A stretch of DNA of 64,000 nt from Phytohabitans rumicis. Its GTDB lineage: Bacteria > Actinomycetota > Actinomycetes > Mycobacteriales > Micromonosporaceae. The DNA lies in NCBI RefSeq assembly GCF_011764445.1, contig NZ_BLPG01000001.1:3534001-3598000 (forward strand), read 5' to 3'. The position numbers and the translations under genes are program-made. Positions 52,958 to 62,400 of the stretch are shown piece after piece. Each line of letters opens with the position of its first letter. Position 1 is the first letter of the stretch. The notes beneath the pieces were generated by a model that was not told where the DNA came from, searched no databases, and worked only from the letters and a program-made list of their open reading frames with translations.

Positions 52958-53911
52958 TTAGGGGCGGTGGCGGAGCCAGAGGAGGGGGCCGCTGGCCAGG
53001 TAGCCGACCACCACGACGGTGAACGTCATTCGCGGGTCGACCAGGGCACCGACCACCGGCAGCAGCCACAGCCACGGCGGCAGCTTGATGAGCCGGGCCA
53101 GCTTGGCGTACGGGAAGCTGGATACCATCGCGAACGCGAGCAGGGCCACACCGGCGAGCTGAGCGGCGCCCGACATGGGCAGGTCGATGAGGACGCCGAC
53201 GGCGAGTACGGCGGCGGCCATGGTGGTGGGCACGCCGCAGAAGAAGCGCCCGTCCTTGGGCGAGACGTTGAAGCGGGCCAGCCGGATCGCGGCGCACCCG
53301 GCGACCAGCGTGCACCCGGCGGCCGCGGCGGCCGTGGGGACGGTGCCGACCAGGGAGGCGTAGACCACCACCGGCGCCGCCAGGCCGAACGAGCACATGT
53401 CGGCCAGCGAGTCCATCTGGGCGCCGAACGGGCTGGCCACCTCGAACCGGCGGGCCAGCGCGCCGTCCAGGCCGTCGAAGACCACGCAGGCGATGAGGCA
53501 GGCGGCGGCGGCGCGTACGTCGCCTTGCATGGCCAGGAAGATCGCGAGCAGCCCGAGCGTGAGACTGCCGAGCGTGCACACGTTGACGATCATGAACTTG
53601 GCGCGCCGGGCGGCCGTGTGCTCGCCGGGCAGCAGCGGGATCGTCATGCCGGCCGCGGCTGCCGCACCGGCCGGGGCCGGGCTCATCGGCAGAAGCGACT
53701 CGATGTCGTCGTCGGTCAGCCGGTCGAGACTTGGGTGCGCGGGCACGACCACCGTGGTGCCGCCGGTCGGCTCGGGCCGCCGCCGTCCGACCCGGACCAG
53801 CAGAACCTGCCGGGCGAACGTGCCACTGCGGCGCAAACGCCCTGCCCAGCGGCGCCCTCCGGGGCGCGGACTGTCCGTCGCACGACGCCGGCGCCAAGGG
53901 GCTCTCGGCAC
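52958..53911 (-). CDS. pssA: CDP-diacylglycerol-serine O-phosphatidyltransferase
   Basis: A 317-residue membrane enzyme. GTG 53911 is preceded by GGAGG six bases upstream. After an 85-residue polar N-terminus come about six helices. The CDP-alcohol phosphotransferase motif reads DGLDGALARRFEVASPFGAQ followed by MDSLADMCSFG, with all the aspartates present. It makes phosphatidylserine from CDP-diacylglycerol and serine, the substrate for Psd encoded at 50669. In related genera the two genes are usually adjacent and co-directional; here they are convergent. Confidence 0.92.
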   Translation of the reverse strand: MPRAPWRRRRATDSPRPGGRRWAGRLRRSGTFARQVLLVRVGRRRPEPTGGTTVVVPAHPSLDRLTDDDIESLLPMSPAPAGAAAAAGMTIPLLPGEHTAARRAKFMIVNVCTLGSLTLGLLAIFLAMQGDVRAAAACLIACVVFDGLDGALARRFEVASPFGAQMDSLADMCSFGLAAPVVVYASLVGTVPTAAAAAGCTLVAGCAAIRLARFNVSPKDGRFFCGVPTTMAAAVLAVGVLIDLPMSGAAQLAGVALLAFAMVSSFPYAKLARLIKLPPWLWLLPVVGALVDPRMTFTVVVVGYLASGPLLWLRHRP

Positions 53912-54043
53912 GTATTACCTCCATGACCGGCTCGGTCTACCCGCCGCCTCGGCGGCCGTCCGGTCGCATGCGGCCTACACCATCGCACAGTCCGGTCGGC
54001 TTGGCGATAGCCACGCGCTGATCTCCAGCGGCAGCTACACATT

Positions 54044-54943
54044 CTAGCCGGGGGTGTCCAAACCGGTCATCAACCGAGATAATGCCGCTGCCGCCACATC
54101 GGTCAGGGGGAGATCCACCGCCTCGGCGAGGGAGAACCACCGGGCCTGCGCCGTCGAGCCGCCCGCCTCGGTCACAGCGGGCTCGGTGGGCGCGTCGACC
54201 CGTACCCGGTACGTCGCCCGGACCGCGTGCCAGTCGATCACGTAGCCCTCCGGGCCCAGCGCCCGCGGGTTGTGCCGGTGGGTCACGTCCAGCAGCTCGG
54301 TCACCCGCCCGACCTGGTCGGACTCCTCGGCGAGCTCACGTAGCAGGGCCGTCGCGGGCTGCTCGCCGTGATCGGTGCCACCGCCGGGCAGGTGCCACTT
54401 GCCGGCGCCCGGATACCCCTCCGCGATGAGCGTCAGCAGCACGTGGCCGTCCGGGTCGGTGACCAGGCCGTACGCCGCGAACCGCTGGCCGCGCGTGATG
54501 GGGCCGGTGACGGGCGGTGGCGCCACGAGCGGCGGCGCGGTCACCGGCTCCACGGGTACGTCGAACAGCTCGGCGGTGAACGGCATCATCGGCAGGTCGG
54601 GCAGTTCCTCCGGAGCGATCCAGGCGGCGAGATCGGTGGTGCCGTCCGGTTCGTCCCGTAAGGCTCCGTTACGTACGGCGACGTCATAAATGACCCGATC
54701 GGTGTGCTTCGTCCACAGCACGTCGGACACCACGGTCCGCAGCCCGGTCACCACGACGGTCAGCCCGGTCTCCTCGGCGAACTCGCGCACCACCGCTTCC
54801 GCCGGGTGCTCGCCGTGGTCGACCCCGCCGCCCGGAACCTGCCAGACGCCCGGCAGGTCGGCGCTCGCGGACGCCCGGGTCAGCAGCACCCTTCCGGCCC
54901 TGTCCCGGCACACCCCGTACGCCGCGATCCGTCGCTGTTTCAC
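54044..54943 (-). CDS. Tandem-Nudix hydrolase, paralogue 1
   Basis: A 299-residue protein from GTG 54943 with two complete Nudix domains. The first box is [20 protein letters not shown] ending ETGL (about residue 38). The second is [20 protein letters not shown] ending ESDQ (about 188). Both keep the REXXEE metal-binding core, though the second ends ESD rather than ETG. Each domain starts RIAAYGV or RFAAYGL. Nudix enzymes hydrolyse nucleoside diphosphates linked to another group; the substrate is unknown. The neighbouring gene at 55128 is a paralogue with the same two-domain plan. Confidence 0.88.
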   Translation of the reverse strand: MKQRRIAAYGVCRDRAGRVLLTRASASADLPGVWQVPGGGVDHGEHPAEAVVREFAEETGLTVVVTGLRTVVSDVLWTKHTDRVIYDVAVRNGALRDEPDGTTDLAAWIAPEELPDLPMMPFTAELFDVPVEPVTAPPLVAPPPVTGPITRGQRFAAYGLVTDPDGHVLLTLIAEGYPGAGKWHLPGGGTDHGEQPATALLRELAEESDQVGRVTELLDVTHRHNPRALGPEGYVIDWHAVRATYRVRVDAPTEPAVTEAGGSTAQARWFSLAEAVDLPLTDVAAAALSRLMTGLDTPG

Positions 54944-54960
54944 CCGGCGAGCCTACGAGC

Positions 54961-55131
54961 CCTAGGGCCCGTTTTATAAGGGCTGGCCGGCCTGCGGCGG
55001 ACCCAGACGACGACCGGCGGCACCGGTCGAAAGGCCGCATACAACACCGGTATGCGACCTTCCGCCCGGCTTGCCCGATCGCCGCCTGGGCCTCGCCTTG
55101 GCTCGACCGACCCTTATAAAACGGGCCCTAG
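54961..55131. mobile_element. 171-bp inverted-repeat element (MITE-like) between the tandem-Nudix genes
   Basis: Perfect 21-base terminal inverted repeats, CTAGGGCCCGTTTTATAAGG extended by G (54962-54982), match 55111-55131 on the other strand and begin and end in CTAG. The inside (54983-55110) holds a smaller palindrome around GCATACAACACCGGTATGC. The TTTTATAA stretch is AT-rich compared with its surroundings. The right repeat supplies the stop codon of the 55128 gene. No transposase is encoded. It could also be a bidirectional structural repeat rather than a mobile element. Confidence 0.6.
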
Positions 55132-56081
55132 AGCCGGGCCGCCTGCATCGCCTCGGCGGTCACCTCGGTCAGCTCGTGTGACCGCAGCGCCCGCAACTCG
55201 TCCAGCCCGAACCAGCGCGCCTCGGATGTCGACCCACCGACGTCGCCCACGGTCGGCGGCGCGGGCGACTCGACCTCGACCCGGTAGAAGGCCCGCACGC
55301 CGTGCCAGTCGATCGGATAGCCCTCGGGCCCGAGCGAGGCCGCGTCGCGGTGGCTGGCCACGCCCAGCAGCGCGACCAGGCGGCCGCGCTGGCCGGTCTC
55401 CTCGTGCAGTTCGCGGATCAGCGCCGCGCCGGGCTGCTCGCCGTAGTCGGTGCCGCCGCCGGGCAGGTGCCAGCAGCCGGCGCCGGGGTAGCCGTCCGCC
55501 ACCCGGGTGAGCAGCACGCGGCCGCCCGGGTCGGTGGCCACGGCGTACGCGGCGAAACGCTGGGCCCGGTGCAGCCCGTCCGGACCGGGCACGGCGTAGA
55601 ACGAGGGGAAGTCCGGCGCCTCGTCCGGCCGCAGATCGACGCTGTCCGCGGGCAGGTCCAGCGCGCCAGCGGTGAACGGGCGCAGCGGCAGCGCCTTGGC
55701 CGCCTCGATCGTGTGCCAGCGGGCCAGGTCGGTGGGCTGGCCGACGCGATCGCACAGCGTGCCGCCGCGGACCGAGACCTCGTAGATCAGCCGGTCGGTG
55801 TGGATCGTGATGCCCCGGTGCGGGAGCGCCCGCATGTCGGCCAGTACGTCGCGCAGCCCTGTCACCGCGACGGACAGACCGGTTTCCGCGGCGGTCTCGC
55901 GTACGACGGTGTGGTTGGGGTCTTCACCGTGATCCACCGCGCCACCCGGCAGCGACCAGACGCCCGGGGTTCCGGAGCGTGGCGACGCGCGGACCAGCAG
56001 CACCTGGCCATTTGAATCGGTCAAAACGGCGTAGGCCGCGATCCTGCGAAGCGGTTCGAGCGCGGGGGTCACAGGGGGCAT
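55128..56081 (-). CDS. Tandem-Nudix hydrolase, paralogue 2
   Basis: A 317-residue protein from ATG 56081 (MPPVTPALEPLRRIAAYAVL); TTG 56102 is an in-frame alternative. The two Nudix boxes are GGAVDHGEDPNHTVVRETAA ending ETGL and GGGTDYGEQPGAALIRELHE ending ETGQ. It is clearly similar along its length to the 54044 product (shared [28 protein letters not shown] and GGST-ARWF blocks), so the pair arose by duplication. Its last codon and stop lie inside the right terminal repeat of the inserted element, which may have changed the original C-terminus. Confidence 0.88.
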   Translation of the reverse strand: MPPVTPALEPLRRIAAYAVLTDSNGQVLLVRASPRSGTPGVWSLPGGAVDHGEDPNHTVVRETAAETGLSVAVTGLRDVLADMRALPHRGITIHTDRLIYEVSVRGGTLCDRVGQPTDLARWHTIEAAKALPLRPFTAGALDLPADSVDLRPDEAPDFPSFYAVPGPDGLHRAQRFAAYAVATDPGGRVLLTRVADGYPGAGCWHLPGGGTDYGEQPGAALIRELHEETGQRGRLVALLGVASHRDAASLGPEGYPIDWHGVRAFYRVEVESPAPPTVGDVGGSTSEARWFGLDELRALRSHELTEVTAEAMQAARL

Positions 56082-56216
56082 TCTTCCCGAATGAGATGAC
56101 AAGTCTATGACGTCAGTCAGATTCCTGACATAGAGCTACCCCATCAGGGGGTGATCAGGGTACGCATCCGGGCGCTCACCGAGGCCGTGGGACGCCCAGG
56201 CGAGGACCGTAGAGGC

Positions 56217-56456
56217 ATGACCCACAACCCTCCCTACAAGCAACTTCGACGGCCCATGACCGACCGCATCATCGCCGGTGTGGCGAGCGGTCTCGGCCGG
56301 TACTTCAACGTCGACCCGGTGCTCGTCCGCGTGATCTTCGCAGTCGCGACCCTCCTCACGGCGGGGGTGGCCGCGCTGGCGTACCCGATCATGTGGTTCC
56401 TGATGCCGGAAGAGCCGGCCGACGCTCCGGCCTGGCCGACTACTCCCACTCAATAG
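56217..56456 (+). CDS. Small PspC-domain membrane protein
   Basis: Seventy-nine residues from ATG 56217, made almost entirely of one PspC domain ([20 protein letters not shown], then [20 protein letters not shown]) with two helices. Related single-domain proteins take part in membrane-stress responses. It overlaps the convergent guaA by 17 bases, which is unusual and means the two mRNAs are complementary at their 3' ends. Confidence 0.85.
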   Translation: MTHNPPYKQLRRPMTDRIIAGVASGLGRYFNVDPVLVRVIFAVATLLTAGVAALAYPIMWFLMPEEPADAPAWPTTPTQ

Positions 56457-57993
56457 TGCCCGGGGGCTTGCTGGTGACGTCCAGCACCACGCGGTTGACC
56501 TCGGGCACCTCGTTGGTGATGCGGGTGGAGATCCGGGCGATCACGTCGTACGGCAGGCGCGACCAGTCGGCGGTCATCGCGTCCTCGCTGGAGACCGGGC
56601 GCAGCACGACCGGGTGGCCGTACGTCCGGCCGTCGCCCTGGACGCCCACCGAGCGCACGTCGGCCAGCAGCACCACCGGGAACTGCCACACGTCCCGGTC
56701 CAGCCCGGCGGCGGTCAGCTCCTGGCGAGCGATGAGGTCGGCGGCGCGCAACAGCTCCAGCCGGTCGGCGGAGACCGCACCAATGATGCGGATCGCGAGG
56801 CCCGGCCCGGGGAACGGGTGCCGCCAGACCATCGCCTCGGGCAGGCCGAGCGACAGGCCGAGCTGGCGTACCTCGTCCTTGAAGAGGGTGCGCAGCGGCT
56901 CGACCAGGGCGAAGCGTAGGTCGTCGGGGAGCCCGCCGACGTTGTGGTGCGACTTGATGTTGGCGGTGCCGGTGCCGCCGCCGGACTCCACCACGTCGGG
57001 GTAGAGCGTCCCCTGGACCAGGAATTCCACGTCGCCGGCGGCCGCGACCTCGCGGGCGGCCTGCTCGAAGACCCGGATGAACTCCCGGCCGATGATCTTC
57101 CGCTTTTCCTCCGGGTCGGTGACCCCGGCGAGGGCGCCCAGGAACCGGTCGGCCGCGTCGACCACCTTGAGCTTGATGCCGGTCGCCGCCACGTAGTCCT
57201 GCTCGACCTGCTCGGCCTCGCCCGCGCGCAGCAGCCCGTGGTCGACGAACACGCAGGTGAGCTGGTCGCCGACGGCCTTGTGGACGAGGGCGGCGGCCAC
57301 CGCGCTGTCCACACCCCCGGACAGCGCGCAGATGACCTCCTTGTCGCCCACCTGGGCCCGGATCGCGGCGACCTGGTCGTCGATGATGTTGCCCATCGTC
57401 CAGGTCGGCTCGATGCCGGCGATGTCGTACAGGAAGCGGGTCAGCATCGCCTGCCCGTGCGCGGTGTGCGCCACCTCCGGGTGGAACTGCACGCCGGCCC
57501 GCCGGCCAATCAGGTCTTCGAACGCGGCCACCGGCGCCCCGGGCGACCCGGCCGTGATCGCGAAGCCGCTCGGCGCCTCGGTGACGCAGTCGCCGTGGCT
57601 CATCCACACGGAGATCTCCGCCGGCAGGTCGCGCAGCAGCACGCTGGCGTTGGGGCGGGCGGCCAGCGTCGTACCGCCGAACTCGCGCTGGCCGGTGTGC
57701 GCCACCGTGCCGCCGAGCGCCTGGGCCATCGCCTGGAAGCCGTAGCAGATGCCGAAGACCGGCACGCCCGCGTCGAAGAGCTTCGCGTCGATCTGCGGGG
57801 CGCCCGGCTCGTACACGCTGGAGGGGCCGCCGGACAGGATGATCGCGGCAGGGTCCTTGGCCAGCATCTCGGCGATCGGCATCGAGTGCGGGACGATCTC
57901 CGAGTAGACCTTCGCCTCACGCACCCGGCGGGCGATCAACTGGGCGTACTGGGCTCCGAAGTCGACGACCAGAACAGGGCGCGGCACGCTCAT
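56440..57993 (-). CDS. guaA: GMP synthase (glutamine-hydrolysing)
   Basis: A 517-residue enzyme from ATG 57993 making GMP from XMP with glutamine. The class I glutaminase domain has [21 protein letters not shown] with the catalytic Cys (about residue 83), and the His-Glu in [10 protein letters not shown]. The ATP pyrophosphatase domain has the P-loop [14 protein letters not shown] (about 230), followed by the dimerisation domain ending KPPGTIEWE. It is part of a guanine-nucleotide neighbourhood with guaB3 and guaB. Confidence 0.97.
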   Translation of the reverse strand: MSVPRPVLVVDFGAQYAQLIARRVREAKVYSEIVPHSMPIAEMLAKDPAAIILSGGPSSVYEPGAPQIDAKLFDAGVPVFGICYGFQAMAQALGGTVAHTGQREFGGTTLAARPNASVLLRDLPAEISVWMSHGDCVTEAPSGFAITAGSPGAPVAAFEDLIGRRAGVQFHPEVAHTAHGQAMLTRFLYDIAGIEPTWTMGNIIDDQVAAIRAQVGDKEVICALSGGVDSAVAAALVHKAVGDQLTCVFVDHGLLRAGEAEQVEQDYVAATGIKLKVVDAADRFLGALAGVTDPEEKRKIIGREFIRVFEQAAREVAAAGDVEFLVQGTLYPDVVESGGGTGTANIKSHHNVGGLPDDLRFALVEPLRTLFKDEVRQLGLSLGLPEAMVWRHPFPGPGLAIRIIGAVSADRLELLRAADLIARQELTAAGLDRDVWQFPVVLLADVRSVGVQGDGRTYGHPVVLRPVSSEDAMTADWSRLPYDVIARISTRITNEVPEVNRVVLDVTSKPPGTIEWE

Positions 57994-58084
57994 GCCCGTC
58001 CTCGCTTCGCTGCGGGCGGGCATGAGGCTCCACACGCGCTGTGCCTGATGATTCGCTCGCTCCGCTCGCTCATGTGTACGCAGC

Positions 58085-59779
58085 CTACAGGCGCAATTCG
58101 GCGGGGGCGCCGGCCGGGACCGCGGGTGTCGCCGGCGCCACCGGGGCGACCCGCTCGTACGCCGAGCCGAGCGCCGGGCGCGGGTCGGGCTCGCCCCGGT
58201 TGGGCCAGAACGACATCGCCCGCTCCGCCTGCGCGGTGATCGTCAGCGACGGGTTCACGCCCAGGTTGGCCGCCACCGCCGCGCCGTCGACCACATGCAG
58301 GCCGGGGTGGCCGAAGACCCGGTGGTACGGGTCGACGACGCCCTCCGCCGGGGTCGCCCCGATCGCCGCCCCGCCCAGAATGTGCGCGGTCAGCGGCACG
58401 TTGAACGCCTCGGTGACCGCCCCACCGGGGATCCCGCCGATCTCGTCGGCGAGCAGGCGTACGGCCTCGTTGCCGGCCGGGATCCAGGTCGGGCTGGGCG
58501 CCCCGTGCCCCTGGGTCGTCCGTAGCTTGCCCCGCCGGTACCGGGTGGTCAGCGAGTTGTCCAGCGACTGCATCACCAGCGCGATGACCGTCCGCTCGGA
58601 CCAGCTGCGCACCGACAGCAGCCGCAGGTAGGTCAGCGGACGCCCGGCCAGCGTCCGCAGCCAGCGCAGCGGCCGGCGCGGACCGCCGTCGACCAGCGCC
58701 GACTGCAGCAGGCCCATCACGTTGGAGCCGTGCCCGTACCGGACCGGCTCGATGTGCGTGTGCTCGTCCGGGTGGAACGAGCTGGTGATCGCGACCCCCT
58801 CGGTGAAGTCCAGCCCGCGCCGCCGCGCGTCCGGCCGCAGCGTGGCCGCGCCGAGGATCGCCTCCGAGTTGGTACGGGTCAGCGCGCCCACCCGGTCGGA
58901 CAGGCCGGGCAGCGTGCCGGACTCCTTCATCGCGTGGAGCAGGCGCTGGGTGCCCAGGGCCCCGGCCGCGAAGATCACCTGGTCCGCCTCGAAGACCTGC
59001 GGTCGCTTCCGCAGCCACGCTCCGGTGCGTACCGTGTCGATCTCATAGCCCGACCCCGACGGCCGGACCGCGACCGCGGTGGTCAGCGGATGCACGTCGA
59101 CGCCGAGCCGTTCGGCGAGCCAGAGGTAGTTCTTGACCAGGGTGTTCTTCGCTCCGTGCCGGCAGCCTGTCATGCACGAGCCGCAGTGCAGGCAGCCGGT
59201 GCGGTCCGGGCCCACGCCGCCGAAGTACGGGTCGGGCACCGTCTCCCCCGGCCGTCCGATGTGGACGCCGACGGGCGTGGCGTGGAAGGTGTGCCCGACC
59301 CCCATCCGCTCGGCCACCGCCAGCATCGCGCGGTCCGCGGCCGTTTGTTTCGGGTACGTCGTGACGCCCAGCATCCGTTTCGCCTGGTCGTAGTGCGGGG
59401 CCAGCTCGGCACGCCAGTCGGTGATATGGCGCCACTGCGGATCGGCGTAGTAGTGCGGCAGCGGCTCGTAGAGCGTGTTGGCGTAGACCAGGGAACCGCC
59501 GCCCACGCCCGCGCCGGACAGGACGAGCACGCCGGCGCCCTGCTGCCCGCGCGCCGAGCGCAGCAGGGTGATCCGCTGGATGCCGAAGCAGCCGAGCTTG
59601 GGCGCCCAGAGGAACCGGCGGCTGCGCCAGGAGGTCTGCGGGAACTCGTCGTCGGCGAACCGCCGCCCCGCCTCCAGCACAGCGACCGAGTAGCCCTTTT
59701 CGGCCAGCCGCAGGGCGGCCACGCTGCCGCCGAAACCCGACCCGATGACGACCACGTCGTATCGCATGCGCCTCATCAT
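58085..59779 (-). CDS. GMC-family FAD oxidoreductase with CxxCxxxC cluster
   Basis: Up to 564 residues; ATG 59779, 59776 and 59767 are all in frame. The FAD-binding start is [35 protein letters not shown] and the C-terminal [19 protein letters not shown] are typical of the cholesterol-oxidase branch. [20 protein letters not shown] (about residue 185) could bind an iron-sulfur cluster, as in ferredoxin-like inserts. It oxidises an alcohol, possibly a sterol-like or lipid substrate, in the cytoplasm. A GMC gene between guaA and guaB-type genes is common in actinomycetes, but I know of no functional link. Confidence 0.88.
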   Translation of the reverse strand: MMRRMRYDVVVIGSGFGGSVAALRLAEKGYSVAVLEAGRRFADDEFPQTSWRSRRFLWAPKLGCFGIQRITLLRSARGQQGAGVLVLSGAGVGGGSLVYANTLYEPLPHYYADPQWRHITDWRAELAPHYDQAKRMLGVTTYPKQTAADRAMLAVAERMGVGHTFHATPVGVHIGRPGETVPDPYFGGVGPDRTGCLHCGSCMTGCRHGAKNTLVKNYLWLAERLGVDVHPLTTAVAVRPSGSGYEIDTVRTGAWLRKRPQVFEADQVIFAAGALGTQRLLHAMKESGTLPGLSDRVGALTRTNSEAILGAATLRPDARRRGLDFTEGVAITSSFHPDEHTHIEPVRYGHGSNVMGLLQSALVDGGPRRPLRWLRTLAGRPLTYLRLLSVRSWSERTVIALVMQSLDNSLTTRYRRGKLRTTQGHGAPSPTWIPAGNEAVRLLADEIGGIPGGAVTEAFNVPLTAHILGGAAIGATPAEGVVDPYHRVFGHPGLHVVDGAAVAANLGVNPSLTITAQAERAMSFWPNRGEPDPRPALGSAYERVAPVAPATPAVPAGAPAELRL

Positions 59780-59830
59780 TACTCACGAGTAGGTAGCACA
59801 CCACCCGCTAAGCGGGCACGATGCGACCTT

Positions 59831-60913
59831 ATGACTCGACGACGGTGGATCCTCATCGGCGCGGCCGCTCTCGCGGCCGTGTTGTTGCTGGCTGGCGGGG
59901 CGGTGGCCGTGGGCTTCGCGCTGCGCGACCGGTACGAGGTGCCGACCGCCGACCTGTTCGGCACGCCGGCGCCCGCCGCACCGTCGCCGACGCCCAGCCC
60001 GACGCCGGCACCGGGCGCCGACATCAAGGGGCCGCTCAACATCCTCATCGTCGGCATCGACACCCGGGAGAGCGAGCCGGACTGGGAGCCGCACGCCGAC
60101 GCGGTGACGATCCTGCACGTGCCCGCGGGCCTCACCAAGGGCTACCTGTTCTCGCTCCCCCGCGACCTGGTCGTCGACATCCCCAAGTTCCCGAAGTCCG
60201 GCTACCCCGGCGGGCGTACCAAGCTGACCCACGCGATGAGCTACGGCAGCAAGCGCGGCGACGCGAAGCCCAGCGCCGCGCAGGGGTTCCAGCTGCTGGC
60301 CCAGACGGTCAGCGCGTACACCGGGATCAAGCAGTGGGACGCCGGCGCGGTGCTCAACTTCCGCGGCTTCCGTAACCTGGTGAACGCCGTCGGCGGCATC
60401 GACCTCTACGTCGACCAGAAGGTCACCTCCATCCACCTGAACAGCAGCGGCCGCGGCCTCTCGGCCGGCGGTCCGGCGATGGTCTACAACGTGGGCATGC
60501 GGCACCTGAACGGCTGGCAGGCGCTGGACTACTCGCGGCAGCGTTACACCGCCGGTGGCGACTACACCCGGCAGCGGCACCACCAGCAGCTGATCCGCGC
60601 GGTGTTCGCCAAGGTGCTGGCGCTGGACATCGCCCGCAACCCGGTGGAGGTCGACCGGGTGCTGCGCGCGCTCGGCGACACCCTGGTGTTCGACGGTCGC
60701 GGGCGCCAACCGCTCGACTTCGCGTACGCGCTGAGCGGCCTCAAGCCGGCGGCCCTGACGATGGTCGCGCTGCCCGGCTCGGGCGTGGGCCGCGGCTCCA
60801 GCTACCGCGGCGAGGCGCTGACCGCGGAGGGCCGCAAGTTCATCGCGGAGATGCGCGCCGGCCGCGCCGACGCGTACCTGAAGGCCCACCCAGCGCTCAT
60901 CATCAAGCGCTAG
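59831..60913 (+). CDS. LytR-CpsA-Psr (LCP) family protein
   Basis: A 360-residue protein from ATG 59831. A short basic start and one membrane anchor (WILIGAAALAAVLLLAGGAVA) precede a Pro/Thr-rich linker (PAPAAPSPTPSPTPAPG). The extracellular LCP domain follows with NILIVGIDTRE, FSLPRDLVVDIP, NAVGGIDLYVD and the arginine-rich YSRQRYTAGGDYTRQRHHQQ. LCP enzymes attach lipid-linked glycopolymers, such as arabinogalactan or teichoic acids, to peptidoglycan. A perfect family B hairpin follows its stop. Confidence 0.92.
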   Translation: MTRRRWILIGAAALAAVLLLAGGAVAVGFALRDRYEVPTADLFGTPAPAAPSPTPSPTPAPGADIKGPLNILIVGIDTRESEPDWEPHADAVTILHVPAGLTKGYLFSLPRDLVVDIPKFPKSGYPGGRTKLTHAMSYGSKRGDAKPSAAQGFQLLAQTVSAYTGIKQWDAGAVLNFRGFRNLVNAVGGIDLYVDQKVTSIHLNSSGRGLSAGGPAMVYNVGMRHLNGWQALDYSRQRYTAGGDYTRQRHHQQLIRAVFAKVLALDIARNPVEVDRVLRALGDTLVFDGRGRQPLDFAYALSGLKPAALTMVALPGSGVGRGSSYRGEALTAEGRKFIAEMRAGRADAYLKAHPALIIKR

Positions 60914-60914
60914 G

Positions 60915-60970
60915 TGCAAGGAAGGGCCCCTTCCTATGCAAAAAGCGATAGGAAGGGGCCCTTCCTTGCA
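60915..60970. terminator. Family B hairpin repeat, copy 6 (perfect stem)
   Basis: TGCAAGGAAGGGGCCCCTTC... with the loop GCAAAAAGCG and a fully complementary right arm. It lies between the convergent stops of the LCP and M1 peptidase genes. The arms are themselves nearly palindromic (AAGGAAGGGGCCCCTTCC), so each can also fold alone. Confidence 0.8.
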
Positions 60971-60972
60971 CC

Positions 60973-62385
60973 TCAGCGGGGGATCTCCGGGGGCGTGTCG
61001 CCGATCAGCCAGCGGTCGAAGAAGCCGTCCAGGGACTCGCCCGAGACCCGCTCGGCGACCGTGACGAAGTCGGCCGTCGCGGCGTTCCCGTTGCGCTTCT
61101 CCGCCGTCCACGTCTTGAGGAGATTGAAGAAGTCGTCGTCGCCGATCGTCAGCCGCAGCGCGTGCACGGTCAGCGCGCCGCGCTTGTAGACCGCCCGGCT
61201 GAAGATGCCCGTCCGGCCCGGGTCAGCCGTGGGGTTCTGCCAGTCCGTGTCGTCGTACTCCTGCTGGAAGCTCTCCTGGACGGACGGGCCACCGTCCTTT
61301 TCGGTCCACAGCCACTCGGCGTAGCTGGCGAAGCCCTCGTTGAGCCAGATGTCCTTCCACTGCGCGATCGACACGCTGTCGCCGAACCACTGGTGGGCCA
61401 GCTCGTGCGCGACCACGACGAGATTGCGGTTCTGCTTGAACCAGACGCCGCCGTACACCGGCCGGGACTGGGTCTCCAGGGCGTACCCGATGCGGTCGTC
61501 GTCGACCACCACCCCGCCGTACGCCTCGAACGGGTACGGCCCGAACTGGGTCTCCAGGAAGTCCACGATCTCGCCGGTACGGGCCATCGAGTCCTCCGCG
61601 TCACCGCCTTCCGGCAGGCTCTCCGGGATGGCGATGACCATCGGCTTGCCGTTGTGGGTGCTCGTCTCGACCCGGTACTCGCCGATCGCCAGGTATGCCA
61701 GGTAGCTGGCCATCGGGACCTTCTCCGACCACTTCCACGTGGTCCACCCGTCGGCGTCCGCCTTCTCCCCCGGCACGCCGTTGCTGAGCGCCTCCAGGCC
61801 CTGCGGCACAGCGATCTCGATGTCGTACGTGGCCTTGTCGGTCGGGTGGTCGTTGACCGGGAACCACGAGCTCGCCGACTCCGGCTGCCCGAGCGCGATC
61901 GCGCCGTCGTCGGTGTGCAGGAACCCGCCCTCGCCCAGGTCGGCACTCTGGATCGGCGCCGGCTTGCCCGCGTACGCCACCTCGACGGTGAACTCGGCGT
62001 CCTTGGCGATCCCCGCGCCCGGCGTGACGACGAGCTCGGCCTCTTCGCGGGCCTCGGTGGCCGGCTTGCCGTTCACCGACACCGACGACACCGACAGGCC
62101 GGAGAAGTCCAGGTTGAACCGCGACAGGTCGGCGGTGGCGACCGCCGTGACGGTGGCGGTGCCGCTCAGCTCGTCGCTACGCGGGTCGTACTTCAGCTTG
62201 AGCGCGTAGTTCCGCACGTCGTAGCCGCCGTTGCCGTACTTCGGAAAGTACGGGTCGCCGACGCCGTCCGCACCGGGCTGGAAGTTGCGCTTCGGCGCCG
62301 TCGTTGCGGTGCCTGGCTCGTCCGAAGTGCACCCGGCAACAGCAAGCGCGGCAACGGCCGCCACGGCCACGATCCCACGAGTCAC
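60973..62385 (-). CDS. M1-family metallopeptidase lipoprotein
   Basis: A 470-residue protein from GTG 62385. The signal peptide ends in the lipobox LAVAGC. The M1 beta-sandwich N-terminal domain is followed by the gluzincin motif HELAHQWFGDSV with the downstream Glu in WLNEGFASYAE. The exopeptidase loop reads IGYALETQSRP in place of the usual GxMEN, a variant I recall from actinobacterial lipoprotein members. The C-terminal helical domain is short. It should trim peptides at the cell surface. Confidence 0.92.
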   Translation of the reverse strand: MTRGIVAVAAVAALAVAGCTSDEPGTATTAPKRNFQPGADGVGDPYFPKYGNGGYDVRNYALKLKYDPRSDELSGTATVTAVATADLSRFNLDFSGLSVSSVSVNGKPATEAREEAELVVTPGAGIAKDAEFTVEVAYAGKPAPIQSADLGEGGFLHTDDGAIALGQPESASSWFPVNDHPTDKATYDIEIAVPQGLEALSNGVPGEKADADGWTTWKWSEKVPMASYLAYLAIGEYRVETSTHNGKPMVIAIPESLPEGGDAEDSMARTGEIVDFLETQFGPYPFEAYGGVVVDDDRIGYALETQSRPVYGGVWFKQNRNLVVVAHELAHQWFGDSVSIAQWKDIWLNEGFASYAEWLWTEKDGGPSVQESFQQEYDDTDWQNPTADPGRTGIFSRAVYKRGALTVHALRLTIGDDDFFNLLKTWTAEKRNGNAATADFVTVAERVSGESLDGFFDRWLIGDTPPEIPR

Positions 62386-62400
62386 GTGGCGACCTTAGCG

